From Favolaschia claudopus (Eukaryota; Basidiomycota; Agaricomycetes; Agaricales; Mycenaceae), in contig JAWWNJ010000035.1 in NCBI GenBank assembly GCA_037176885.1, forward strand, positions 248,001-312,000: 64,000 nucleotides of DNA, given 5' to 3'. The notes under the pieces are model-generated. The model ran no database searches and was not told the origin of the DNA. It worked only from the letters and a program-made list of their open reading frames with translations. The translations under genes and the position numbers were made by a program. Of this stretch, positions 28,105-38,124 are shown one piece after another. The first letter of the stretch is position 1; the number at the start of each line of letters is the position of its first letter.

Positions 28105-28249
28105 TTGTAATTATTTCTTGTACGTTTTCTAGCTGTGAATTTTGTTCTGCGCGAGAAACTCCGTGTCCGATCATTTCGTAAATGAGCTGGACGCGTCTGC
28201 GTGACGACGCGTTACTGTCACACCCCATTGTCCTTTGCTCTCAACAGCC

Positions 28250-30043
28250 ATGAAGAACTCGACGTTTGGCAAACGACTGCGAGCTGCCCAGCAGGACCCA
28301 GAAGACGAACGACCCCCCACAAACAGGCAGCGTACTGAAGACGATGGCCCTGAAACCCGCGACTATGGAGACAGATTCATTCCCTCACGCGACGCAGGTG
28401 ATATGCGAACATCGTACAACCTCAAGGACGAAGCCGGACCATCCACTCCTTCAAAAAAATCAAGGATAATACCTTCAGAGTCAGACGCACTCAAAGGTAT
28501 GTTTTGCCACCGTTTGCACCTGCAGTTGAAAGACAATTTGGGGTTCCAGAGCAAGCAAATGCCCTATTCAATTCTATCCTACACGCAGAGGTTACCCCTC
28601 CAGATCACAATCGCCCTGCATCACCAACACGGCCCCCGCCAGTCGCTGCCGCAAATGCACCCCCTTCTACCCCCACTCGCCGCCGCCTCTTCGCATACCA
28701 CTCACCCTCAACATCAGCCCCATCTACCCCTACTCGTCGCCTCGACACAACCGCAGACTCGGCGTACTCTATGAGTCCTGTCCGCGCAGAAAGCCGGCAG
28801 CTACTCGAAAGTCCTCGCCGTCAGCTCCGCAACGTCTGCAAGACACCCTATCGGGTGCTCGATGCCCCGGAGCTCGCAGAGGACTTTTATCTCAATCTTG
28901 TCGATTGGTCAAGCACCAACGTTCTCGGTGTCGGCCTCGGTAGTTGCGTGTACCTCTGGACCGCACACAACGCAGCAGTCAATCGTTTGTGCGACCTGTC
29001 CGACAGTAATGATTCAATCAGCTCCGTGTCCTGGGTTCAAAAGGTGCGTGCGGGTGTTGTTCGAGCTGAGTTCATCTATTTAACTATTTCTTCAGGGCTC
29101 TACACTTGCTGTGGGCACTATCAACGGACGTTTGCATGTCTACGACGCCAATCGACTGACTCTTCAACGCACCTATCAGCAGGCCCATACCCAACGCATT
29201 GGTGCTATTGCGTGGAATGCCCATGTCCTCTCCTCTGGCTCACGGGATCGTATGGTTCACCACCGTGATGTTCGTGAGGCCACCACCCGCCCCTTCAAGC
29301 GATGTTCGGGTCATCGTCAAGAAGTGTGTGGTTTGAAATGGAGTGGAGATGGTGGAGTTGCTGCTGCAAATTTGGCAAGCGGAGGCAACGATAATAAGGT
29401 TTGTATATGGGACCTCCGGGGATCAAGAAGGAGTAACAACGCAGGGGGCGCCCTCCGTGGCACGAATGCCACCCCCGGCGCTGGAGGCAGCGGCGGTGCG
29501 GGAAGTGGTACGGATGATAACGGAGGGGACGCTCCGCTTTGGAAGTTCCATGAACATACCGCGGCCGTCAAAGCCCTTGCATGGGATCCCCACGTCTCTG
29601 GAGTGTTGGCCACCGGAGGTGGCACCCAGGACAAGCATATCCGATTTTGGAACACAATCAGTGGCACTATGCTCAACGAGCTGGACACAGGCAGTCAGGT
29701 ATGACACTTGAATTTTCTTGCTTCAAACCTTTAATTTGACCTATCACAGGTATGCAACTTGATATGGTCTTTGACATCGCACGAGCTCGTCTCCACCCAT
29801 GGCTTCTCGTCCACGACCGCTCAGAACCAGATATGTATCTGGAAGTATCCTACGTTGAACATGGTTGCGTCGCTTACCGGGCACACCAATCGAGTTCTCT
29901 ATCTTGCGATGAGTCCTGACGGAGAGACGATCGTGACTGGCGCGGGCGACGAAACACTACGATTTTGGAACGCGTTTCCGAAGCGAGAAGTCGGGGAACG
30001 AAGCGGGGAGAGTAGGTTAGACTACGGTCGGTTAATCCGGTAG
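28250..30043 (+). CDS. CDH1: APC/C activator Cdh1 (Fizzy-related)
   Basis: A substrate adaptor of the anaphase-promoting complex that acts in late mitosis and G1. The start MKNSTFGKRLRAAQQ is at 28250. The C-box GDRFIPSR is present near residue 40. A Ser/Pro/Thr-rich region with several TPTR and SPVR-type sites (potential Cdk sites) follows. The propeller begins CKTPYRVLDAPELAEDFYLN, with VDWSSTNVLGVGLGSCVYLW typical of Cdh1 rather than Cdc20. Later blades are VGTINGRLHVYDANRLT, LSSGSRDRMVHHRDVR and HRQEVCGLKWS. An unusual Gly/Ala/Asn-rich insert (29418-29538) sits inside the propeller. The protein ends in Ile-Arg, the IR tail that docks on APC3. Confidence 0.94.
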
Positions 30044-30276
30044 TCGTGCTCGATCTACTTCTACTAGGATGTGTTCTGGCTCAGCAGTGCAACTACTCTA
30101 CTTCAGTTATCCTACATACTACACCTGTGTATTCATTTGGTTTGTTGCTCACTGTATACAATCTTTTTTTTTTCTGGCATGCATTCCGTACACACATATC
30201 TAATCTGATCTATTTGTTTGGTCAGTTCAAATTCTGACTGGAGTTGATTCGAAGCTCATTTTGAACTCGAACAACC

Positions 30277-32124
30277 ATGGCCGATGCTACCACGACCAAC
30301 GACGTCGTAATGTCCGCCTCAGAACCCGCCAAGGTTGTCGAGGCTACCACTTCATCGGCGGCTTTGGATCCCGAGGATGCGTCTACTATGCAGAAGGCCG
30401 CTCGACAGAGTTCGTTTTGGGCTCTCCGATCCAGTGTACTCGCCTAACCTTCGCCTCGTTTCTAGTCGAGTTCTATTTTGCGGATTCGAATCTGCCCTAT
30501 GACAAGTAGGACGAATCCCGTCTCAGGTATTTTTGAACTTTATGAACTGGCCTCCAGATTTATGTGGACCTTGCACACCAAAACGCCGGAACACTGGGTC
30601 CCTGTCGCCACTGTCGCGTCTTTCAAGCGCATGCGTGAATTTTCTTCGCTCGGGAACGAATGGGTTGTGCGTGCGCTGCGCGAACATAGCACACAACTTG
30701 AGGTTGACGCCGAGGGCGTGAATGTGCGCCGTACGACTGAGGTTCAGGAGCCTAAAGACCAGTTCGAACGCAGCGTCTATGCGGTTGGTGTCATTTCTTC
30801 GAAAAAATCAATCCTATCATCTGGGCGGCTTTGCGTGCTGACTTATCCTGCTCCACCAGAAAGGATTCCCTGAAGAGAGTGACACTCTTCAAAAACGCCT
30901 CGAGGCCTTTTTTGAACAGTATGGCCCTACGAACGCTGTGCGCATGCGACGTGATGCGGATAAAAAATTCAAAGTGTGTTGGGCTCATATGTTCTCGCAG
31001 TCTCAGTATTCACTCGTTTATTCAGTTATCCGTATTCACGGAATTTACATCTCAAGACTCGGCTGCTGCCTTTCTCTCCGCCGACCCTCCTCCCACATTC
31101 GAAGGCACTAAACTTGTTGATCATGTCCAAAGAGGAATACTGTGCCATGAAGATTCGTGAGAAGGGACTTACCGGCAAAGCTGCCGACATGCGAAAGAAT
31201 CTCTATTCTGCGGGTCGAAAATTTGACGCCTTCCGCGAAATGGCCGCGACCAAGAAAGGCGGCAAAGCTACAAAGGATGCGCCCGAAACCAAGGAAGTAT
31301 TTCTCGAGTTCATGGGAAGTACGATTCCTATCCAGCGTGGCGAGGACGGGACGGGGGAAGTCAAGGCAGAAGATATTCCATTCACAAAGGGCGCCACGTT
31401 GCGGTTCGAGGGCATCGACGCCGAAGCAAAACTTTTTCTTTGCCGAGATCAAGGCAAGTTGAAGCTGCCGGTGACATAGTCTGAATCTGACCCCTCGCCT
31501 AGAACCCTCTAAGAGAAAAATTCGGGCGGCCACCGTTTATCAAGCACGGCCAGGGCACTTCCTGGGGACTTGTCGGCTTTCACAAGGTTCTGGCTGAAGA
31601 CGAGATCCAATTCGTCAAGGACACTTTGCCAAAAATAGGCGACAAGGACGTTGCATGGACTCTTGCGGGCGGTTAGTCTTTCTGATTGTATAGCCCATTT
31701 GTTCCATACCCTACTCGTATCTGTTGCAGAGGACGAAGAGAAGGAATTCCAAGTTGAACGTGCGCAGAGTGCCGCAAAGGCCGCCTTGGAGCAAGCGATG
31801 GGGTCCGGAGGGAGAGGCCGTGGTGGTGGCCGAGGTGGTCGCGGGGGTCGAGGCGGTGGGCGAGATCGAGATGGAGGAGGGCGGGGTGGTGGACGTGGAC
31901 GCGGGCGTGGGCGTGGGGGTCGCGGCGGAGGCAGAGGGGCGAGGGTGGAGGTCGTGGAGAAGGGCGGGACAACGCCACAGAGGCCTGCGAACGGAGACGA
32001 TGCACAAACCGGGGAAAAGCGAAACGTGCTGTGGAACCTGACGGTGGGCCGGATGTAGGGGGTGCGCGGCAAAGGTGCTCCTCCCGTTATTGCGTCGGCG
32101 AAAAAAGCCAAAGTGGACAGGTGA
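30277..32124 (+). CDS. LHP1: La RNA-binding protein (Lhp1), with several single-base frame breaks
   Basis: La binds UUU-3' ends of RNA polymerase III transcripts. The start [20 protein letters not shown] is at 30277. The La motif spans [13 protein letters not shown], an intron, then [23 protein letters not shown]1 reads [20 protein letters not shown] and [16 protein letters not shown] central linker ([19 protein letters not shown]) leads to the second RRM ([20 protein letters not shown]), a Gly/Arg RGG tract (31,800-31,960) and a basic tail ([14 protein letters not shown]). Four places need a one-base change to keep frame: near 31114 (extra T), 31428-31431 (extra A), about 32022 (missing A) and about 32055 (extra G). 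As printed, the tail frame stops at 32058. The intron at 31454-31502 is GC-AG. It is either an error-rich assembly patch or a decaying copy. Confidence 0.85.
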
Positions 32125-32337
32125 AGGAGCCGATTCATAGCATTGGCCCTCAGAAGGAAAGAAAAAATAAAACCGCCTGTGCAGTACCTGTATTTATCCT
32201 TACTCGTATGTAGTGCTAGCTTTCTTGAATGTCACAACAAGCTTTGTAATTGTGTGTAAACAAATCGTGAAACATTCAAAAGGTGTTCGCAAGGTGTGAC
32301 AAAATCGTGTGACAAAAAAGAGAATGGTTAGTTAAAA

Positions 32338-32422
32338 TGCTCACTCTGAGGGTCGAACTCAGGACCCTTGCATCTCTAGGTTTCCACATAAGTACAATGC
32401 ACTACCACTGTGCTAAGCGAGC
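32338..32422 (-). tRNA. tRNA-Ile(UAU)-like gene with intron
   Basis: The minus strand folds as a cloverleaf. The acceptor is GCTCGCT with AGTGAGC and discriminator A. The D stem is GCAC/GTGC, the anticodon stem TTGTA/TGCAA, and the T stem CTGAG/CTCAG with loop TTCGACC. The 20-nt anticodon region fits a 7-nt loop plus a 13-nt intron after position 37, giving anticodon UAU. A-box (TAGCACAGTGG) and B-box (GTTCGACCC) are intact, and a T run (ATTTTAA) follows as a pol III terminator. Odd point: position 37 would be G, where tRNA-Ile normally has A. A tRNA-derived pseudogene is possible. Confidence 0.6.
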
Positions 32423-32900
32423 CTTTTTGTTTAAGATTTTACAATACACAGGAGAACCGATAACCACTGTTTTGTAATGCACTACCACTGTGCTAAGCGA
32501 GCGTTTGTTTAAGATTTTAAATTACGCAGACGGTAGTCGTTTGTGTACTAACAAGTACTCCACAACAGAGAACCCTCTCCTCGAACATTCTATAACTAGT
32601 TCCAGCACATATCTCCTCCAAATCCCTCTGCCGTGCACCGCGTTCTCAACGAACCCCTGTGGGGCCCGCGCACATGGTAGGTCTGAAGACCCCCATCGCT
32701 TGGCTCCAATGGACATGCCCATCGGCAGCGACACTTTCAGATCTCACTTGACGAAGGTCGCCGCCAGTCGAGACTTGACGCGAGTCGCTGCAGGAATGGG
32801 AAGCACCCCGGATGTGCAGGCCAATGTTCGGGCTAACCAAGCGGCAATTGGGAAAAGCTCAATGCCAACAGAGCCAAAACACGGAGGACAGCGGATGAGA
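32396..32900. repeat. Duplicated block, copy A (pairs with 37370-37872)
   Basis: About 505 bp nearly identical to 37370-37872, at an offset of 4974 bp. One visible difference is a 2-bp indel (GGGAAAAGC here, GGAAAGC in copy B). The left edge lies inside the tRNA-Ile gene, so the copy carries the 5' half of that tRNA. A second copy of the same tRNA half with its flank starts at 32476, giving an 80-bp tandem unit. It has no TG..CA ends or flanking direct repeats, so it does not look like an LTR pair. Confidence 0.85.
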
Positions 32901-33299
32901 ACGGGGGTGACGGCACAGATGCGGCAGGAGTGGAAGGGTCGCAATTTAGACGAAGAGGAAAACGGCAGGAGATTTTTCATTACGCAGACGGTAACCGTCT
33001 GTGACGTGAAAATGTTGGAAACCTCCGAGGCCTCCACCGGCGTCAACACCTACACCCACATCCGTCTGCACGACATTCAACTAACCCTCAAAGACATTGC
33101 TTCTTCTACAAAGACAAAGACAAAACCTCTGCGCTCTAGCCCTGACTCTCCCTCCACAAGGCCTATACGTCGACGTCAAGCTCCACCTCATACCCCACGC
33201 AAACAAACACGAGGAAAAACGCGCACACTACCGCATCGAGGCACTCAGCGTGCAGATCGCCGGAGGAGGTGGTTCGTTCCCTTGAAACGGTGCGTGTAG
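32490..33299 (+). other. Repeat-associated open reading frame, 269 codons, unknown
   Basis: The ORF begins in the duplicated block and runs out of it at about 32900. I do not recognise the product. Copy B has the same first 120 or so codons (37464-37886) and then ends after a 2-bp frame difference. Segments such as DTFRSHLTKVAASRDLTRVA and TPDVQANVRANQAAIGKLNA look protein-like. Between 33040 and 33275 there is an exon-like block in another frame (GLYVDVKLHLIPHANKHEEK) preceded by a good AG acceptor (tccctccacaag). It faintly recalls fungal DUF4449-type proteins, but this is weak. The whole is most likely a decayed gene or element fragment. Confidence 0.3.
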
Positions 33300-33351
33300 G
33301 TATAGGCGTGAAATATACCGAAATATAAATCACAAAATCTAATCCAATATG

Positions 33352-33375
33352 ATGTGTGTGTGTGTGTGTGTGTGT
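33352..33375. repeat. (TG)n microsatellite
   Basis: An uninterrupted run of about a dozen TG dinucleotides, next to the end of the unknown ORF. Confidence 0.9.
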
Positions 33376-35848
33376 GATCGGGGTGGCGGGAGCACGTATC
33401 GTCCCTCAGAATACTTGTGCAAGCTTCAATCAATCAAATTTTGCTACGTTTGAGCGGGACGAACTACTAGATTGTCTAGCGAGAACGTAGTGGGCAAAAC
33501 GATTTGCAGCGGGAGAAGCGAAGAGTCACTCTTTCTGAGACTTCGAAATGAGAAATTCTGAGTCTAGCGGGGAGGGTCTCTGTGCCAATAGAAAAAGTGT
33601 CGCCCAGTAGTGGAACCGGCGAGAAGCTTTCTGGATGACAACCGGCGGGCAGAAGGCGCGGCTCAGCGGGACGGGGTTCTTACTCGACTGGCGCGGCTCT
33701 GGCGAGGAGCGGGGCTCTTACGTCGATGGCGCGGACACTAACAGTGACCCGGGCAGTTACACCACTACGCGGCGGCAAGCTCGAACGGAAGTCTTAATTA
33801 TACCGCGGAACAGCTGGCACATGGGGCGTTGACGGCGCGGAATCAAGCACGAACGGGGGTCTTGGTTATACCGCGGAACGGTGAGAAACGGGGCTTCGTA
33901 TGTCAGGAGGGCTCGGGCTCAAAGGCTGGTGGGGCTCTCAAAGTTCTGGCGGCTCGGGATGCCACAAGTCTTTCCATATCACTCGAATCTCTCTCAGATA
34001 TCAAGTCTAGTCTCGTTTAAAGCTTCAATTCAAATTCTAGAGTCCGCTACAAACTGCCCTTGTCTACGGGTAGGTAATTGACTGAGTAACAAAAAGTACA
34101 GCGGGAGATTAAATACATGCAGCGGGAGCAGAAACAACCAAATAAAATCATGATGAGAGTGTCTGAATATTTGATGCTACGCCCGCTGGGAACCAATGGT
34201 ATATTCAGGATTGCAAGTCGTGAGTAAAAAGACTGCCTCCCGGAGAAAGTCCATGCGGGCGGGTGGGTATTGCGCCTTAATGCAGTGCAATGGTGTGCTG
34301 GTTGCCATGTCCCCGGGAGGGGACACGAAATTCCCCCTTCATAATAGGTGTAAGGTATCATATACGTATTTTCCTTACTCTTTTAGCTACAAGTCACATG
34401 TACTCAGATCACATGATAATTATCACTTTTACCACCAACTATCACCTACTTAGCCTCCCTAGCTGGCGTTGAGTTACTCCGCAGCTCTGTGAGAGGCACG
34501 GGTGTTCCTTGGACTGGTATTAGCCTTGCCTAGGCTCTATTTGAGGCACTAGGCGCGAGGCTACATTTCTCTGATATATACGACTATTTCCACTGATCTT
34601 TACAGATCGCCCTCTCAGTCTACTCCAATCTTTCTGAGAATTTGGGAGGTTGAGGAGAACTACGCCTGAGAGCACGAGAATTCGTCTTTCTGTAGTTATC
34701 TGCGAGTTAGACCGTTCAAGAAAGGGTCTTACCACATTATAAGGTGTTTTCCACTCCCGCCAGGGATTCCGTTTGACAGTAACCCTCGTAAGTGCTCCTG
34801 GAGCCTTACAATAGGGCCTTGCCGCTGGTTGAGTTGAAGTTGGAAAGTCCTCCTGCTGAGTAGTAAGTCAACGGCTTGACAGCGGTCAAGTTCGTCTTGT
34901 CTTCTTCCTTCAGAACAGAGTGAGTCCCGGGGAAAGTAGAGAGAGCCGAGCCGCTAGCACGGCTCGCCACTCGCCGTTCGGATTGTCCACAATCAGCGGG
35001 AAATGTCCCTGGCAATTCGCCATGTCATTCTCATCATTCGGACAGAGCCGCTAGCTGGTTTAGCTGCTAGCTCCGCGGTGCTCCCGCTGGCAGTCAGTTA
35101 AGTCCCGGCTGTCGTTATTCATCCGCCAGGCTCAGATAGAGCTTGCCGCTGGTAATGGCCGTCGGCAGAGCGGTAGCCGCCTTGAGTTCAAAGTTGAACT
35201 CAAGTGGTCCCCCGCTAGGTCTTCTTCATGTGGGTGGGCAGGTTAGCGCCTAACCTCAGGGAGGCTGGTAGTTCCTCTTGGTCGCCTCCAGCACCTTGAG
35301 ACAGTAGTTTCCCACTAAGTCCCTCGGCCTGGCAGTAGAAATAGTCAGCAGCAGAGTCTCGCACCCATGTTTAGGGAAACATCACTAAGCCGCTGCTACC
35401 TGTTAGTGGCCTGCCAGCTTATTGGCTATCCACAGCAATAAGATACTGCCCACGAGGCAGGGCATATCTTCTGTTATCCTAACCTCACTTCTCTCGCTGA
35501 TAGGTCTCGAAAATCGATAAATTTCAGCCATTTCATGCCTAGCCGCTGAGCGGCCCTATCACCGTAGCAAAAGTATGCGGAGACGCCTGTGGCTGGCAGA
35601 CAAGGTGTATCGGACGTGGGCGTAGGAGAAACCAGAGGCGAGGAAGCTGATGCTGATATGCACTGCGTTCAAACCGACGCAGCCGCTGAAGGTGAAGCTG
35701 GGGAAGGCGCAGAAGCGCGATGAACGACGGTGAGGAGGAGGAAGAGGATGTCGTGCAGACGCAACTGGCGCACAGGAAAAGGAGGAAACCACGTCTTGCG
35801 CAGCGGAAGTATGATGACGCACTCGAGTTACTTAGCACAAGCATTAAA
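33376..35848. other. Gene-free decayed repeat sequence
   Basis: I see no supported gene. The motif AGCGGG recurs on the plus strand between about 33450 and 34150 (for example 33452, 33511, 33675 and 34100). From about 34180 to 35550 the reverse form (CCCGCT, CCGCTAG, CCGCTGG) dominates. A diverged direct repeat carries TTATACCGCGGAAC at about 33800 and 33870. No transposase, reverse transcriptase or terminal repeats could be defined. Confidence 0.5.
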
Positions 35849-35856
35849 TCCACAAA
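35849..35856. repeat. Left 8-bp target-site duplication of hAT element
   Basis: TCCACAAA directly precedes the element and is repeated exactly at 36478-36485. Confidence 0.9.
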
Positions 35857-36477
35857 TAGGGCTCTAACCCGTCCGTCCCATCCGTTTCCGGCCACAAAAA
35901 CGGGAAAAACGGGTCCTCCCTGACCAAACCTGTCCGTCCAACCTGCTCCTTGAGCTTCAGACGCTGTCCGTCCCGTTCGTTACGGCCGTCAAGACGGGTT
36001 GGGCACAGCAGAATATATATATAATTGAAATAATGGTTTATACTGTAAATTATTGATTTGTGGCCTGCTTCTCAAGCACAGCACGCGTAATCGGCAATCT
36101 TGCCTTAACAAACATCAAAGTTTGGATCGTTTTGGCCTTCAAACTCACTCGACGAAGTCCGATTGTGTCGCAGCCACCAGAGAAAATTCGCTCAACAGCG
36201 ACGGCAGAGCCTGTAATAGAGTGTTGTGAAAATTTCAACGTACCGGAGAGCGAAAGGCGTGTTGAATTTTGTCATTGTTGCCAGCAACAGCGGAGCTGAC
36301 ATCAATCGTCCGTCTAACCCGTCTCACCCGTAGAACGGACGGGCCGGGTACCCGTCCACGGCTTAATCCGTGCCATACCCGTCCGTACTGAGGTTGATCA
36401 AGAGCTCGAACGGTACGGGTTCCGTCCGTCCGTCCTGTCCGTTTTTTCCGTCCAAAGACGGACGGGTTAGAGCCCTA
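35857..36477. mobile_element. Non-autonomous hAT DNA transposon, 621 bp
   Basis: Both ends carry a perfect 21-bp inverted repeat starting TAGGGCTCTAACCCGTCC (35857-35877 and 36457-36477), flanked by the 8-bp duplication TCCACAAA. This is the hAT hallmark. Subterminal regions hold many CGTCCGT/ACGGACG motifs, likely transposase sites. The interior keeps a minus-strand fragment of the hAT C-terminal dimerisation region, so the element is an internal-deletion derivative of a once autonomous transposon. The clean termini suggest a recent insertion. Confidence 0.92.
36050..36238 (-). pseudogene. hAT transposase C-terminal dimerisation fragment
   Basis: The frame contains SAVAVERIFSGGCDTIGLRR and VSLKAKTIQTLMFVKARLP. 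This matches the conserved VERVFS-GR-LR-SL-ET-LM-VK pattern of hAT family dimerisation domains. All upstream catalytic regions are missing, so it cannot encode an active transposase. Confidence 0.85.
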
Positions 36478-36485
36478 TCCACAAA
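36478..36485. repeat. Right 8-bp target-site duplication of hAT element
   Basis: TCCACAAA, identical to 35849-35856. Confidence 0.9.
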
Positions 36486-37369
36486 AAAGACCAACAGCAA
36501 CGGTTCATATAAAGAGAAAAATCAAGAGATGTAATCGTGTTTGCCTCGCGTCACAACACCGGCACAGATTTTGCCAACCCGTCGAGGCAGTCAATGCTGG
36601 TCTTGGTTTTCGCTGCATATCTTTCAAGTACGTGTCTGTGCGAATCTCAGCGCCTCTCGCCTCCCCAGCAGCTGGAATACGCGGTTGTCCGCGACAGTCA
36701 AGTCGACAACTTTATATGTTACATTTTAAATCAACACCTTCTTGCGATTGAATGCAATTGTCGTTTCCACTGCCGGAAGGTACATAGAGGCCTGCAACTC
36801 AATCCACAAATGTCAAAATGCATTGGACTACTCTGTGCTGCCTCCCCAGTTCTGGCACCCCAATTCAAGCTAGAAGATGCCCACGTCCACAACTGGAGAC
36901 AGTGAGGCTTATAACAGCCCTGGAAATCAAAGCATATCAAAACTGCCTTGAGGTATGTCGTGTGCTTATCCTTTGTTGCAGGTCTCTGTGACATAAACGC
37001 TGCGCGTCCGAGACCCGCGCTTCTCTCTCACCATCTTGTCCCTTGCCCCCAACTACAACGGTGAGTGCCCCGTTCATCCCCTGCCCCGCGCCCGAGCTCA
37101 TGCGAGTACGGCTTGAGGCTGCTCACCCAATGTTCACTACCCAAACCTTACCTCCCTGCCTGCCCCCAATGGTCCCACCACCAACGGTGCGATCTGTTGG
37201 TGCCACTCATCTGCTCTCTGCTGACAATCTCTGATTTTTGCAGTACTCGGTTTGCAGCTGGCGATCCACCTCCTCCATACGCCCCCGGCAACCACCATCA
37301 CGACCCACCACTGCCCTACAGCGCCGGGGACTTCTTCGCCAGCCCCCGAACTGATAACCGCCGTTTCGT
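36486..37369. other. Gene-free spacer in repeat island
   Basis: It holds only short accidental frames; the longest, at 36537-36905, has no recognisable domain. The last 30 bp before the duplicated block (GATAACCGCCGTTTCGTA) resemble the inter-unit spacer of the tRNA-half tandem. The tandem may therefore once have extended further left. Confidence 0.5.
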
Positions 37370-37872
37370 AATGCACTACCACTGTGCTAAGCGAGCCTTT
37401 TTGTTTAAGATTTTACAATACGCAGGAGAACCGATAACCACTGTTTTGTAATGCACTACCACTGTGCTAAGCGAGCGTTTGTTTAAGATTTTAAATTACG
37501 CAGACGGTAGTCGTTTGTGTACTAACAAGTACTCCACAACAGAGAACCCTCTCCTCGAACATTCTATAACTAGTTCCAGCACATATCTCCTCCAAATCCC
37601 TCTGCCGTGCACCGCGTTCTCAACGAACCCCTGTGGGGCCCGCGCACATGGTAGGTCTGAAGACCCCCATCGCTTGGCTCCAATGGACATGCCCATCGGC
37701 AGCGACACTTTCAGATCTCACTTGACGAAGGTCGCCGCCAGTCGAGACTTGACGCGAGTCGCTGCAGGAATGGGAAGCACCCCGGATGTGCAGGCCAATG
37801 TTCGGGCTAACCAAGCGGCAATTGGAAAGCTCAATGCCAACAGAGCCAAAACACGGAGGACAGCGGATGAGA
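37370..37872. repeat. Duplicated block, copy B (pairs with 32396-32900)
   Basis: A near-identical partner of copy A. It contains two tRNA-Ile 5' halves (37370-37396 and 37450-37476) but no complete tRNA. The remainder of the tRNA gene seen in copy A is replaced here by unrelated sequence. Confidence 0.85.
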
Positions 37873-38116
37873 CGAGCGCAGTCTAGAGTAAAAGATGAAG
37901 AAATATCGAGTGTGGATTGCTGGGTACTGAGATGCTCACATTTGTGATCTCTGTGACATGTCACTGCTCATCACTCCGCACCAATTGAAGTGCGCGATTT
38001 GAACATTTTTGAGTTCGCATTCAGGATGGATTTTGCACCATGCATTGTTCAGAATGAGCGGAACGAAGGCTTCATGCAAGGGTTCGTCGCAGCTTCGATT
38101 GCAGTGGCTGTGCTAA
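37873..38116. other. Spacer with a frame interrupted by the MITE
   Basis: A short plus-strand frame (FEFAFRMDFAPCIVQNERNE) runs up to the transposon at 38125. It stays open for about 22 codons beyond the second target duplication. I do not recognise it, and it may be chance. Confidence 0.3.
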
Positions 38117-38124
38117 ACCCTACC
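38117..38124. repeat. Left 8-bp target-site duplication of MITE
   Basis: ACCCTACC, repeated exactly at 38823-38830. Confidence 0.9.

Noticed and set aside
31509..32138. 209-codon minus-strand Pro/Arg-rich frame
   Set aside because: It is the antisense of the La RGG tract; GC-rich codons leave all frames open.
33352..33375. TG run as part of a CRISPR-like or telomeric array
   Set aside because: A simple dinucleotide microsatellite in a fungal genome; no spacers or telomere repeat.
36537..36905. 122-codon ORF with a signal-peptide-like start
   Set aside because: Cysteine-rich look, but no splice context, no family and location in decayed spacer; likely chance.
32396..37872. The two 505-bp copies as LTRs of a retrotransposon
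   Set aside because: No TG..CA termini, primer binding site or short flanking duplication, and no reverse transcriptase, integrase or Gag-like frame in between.
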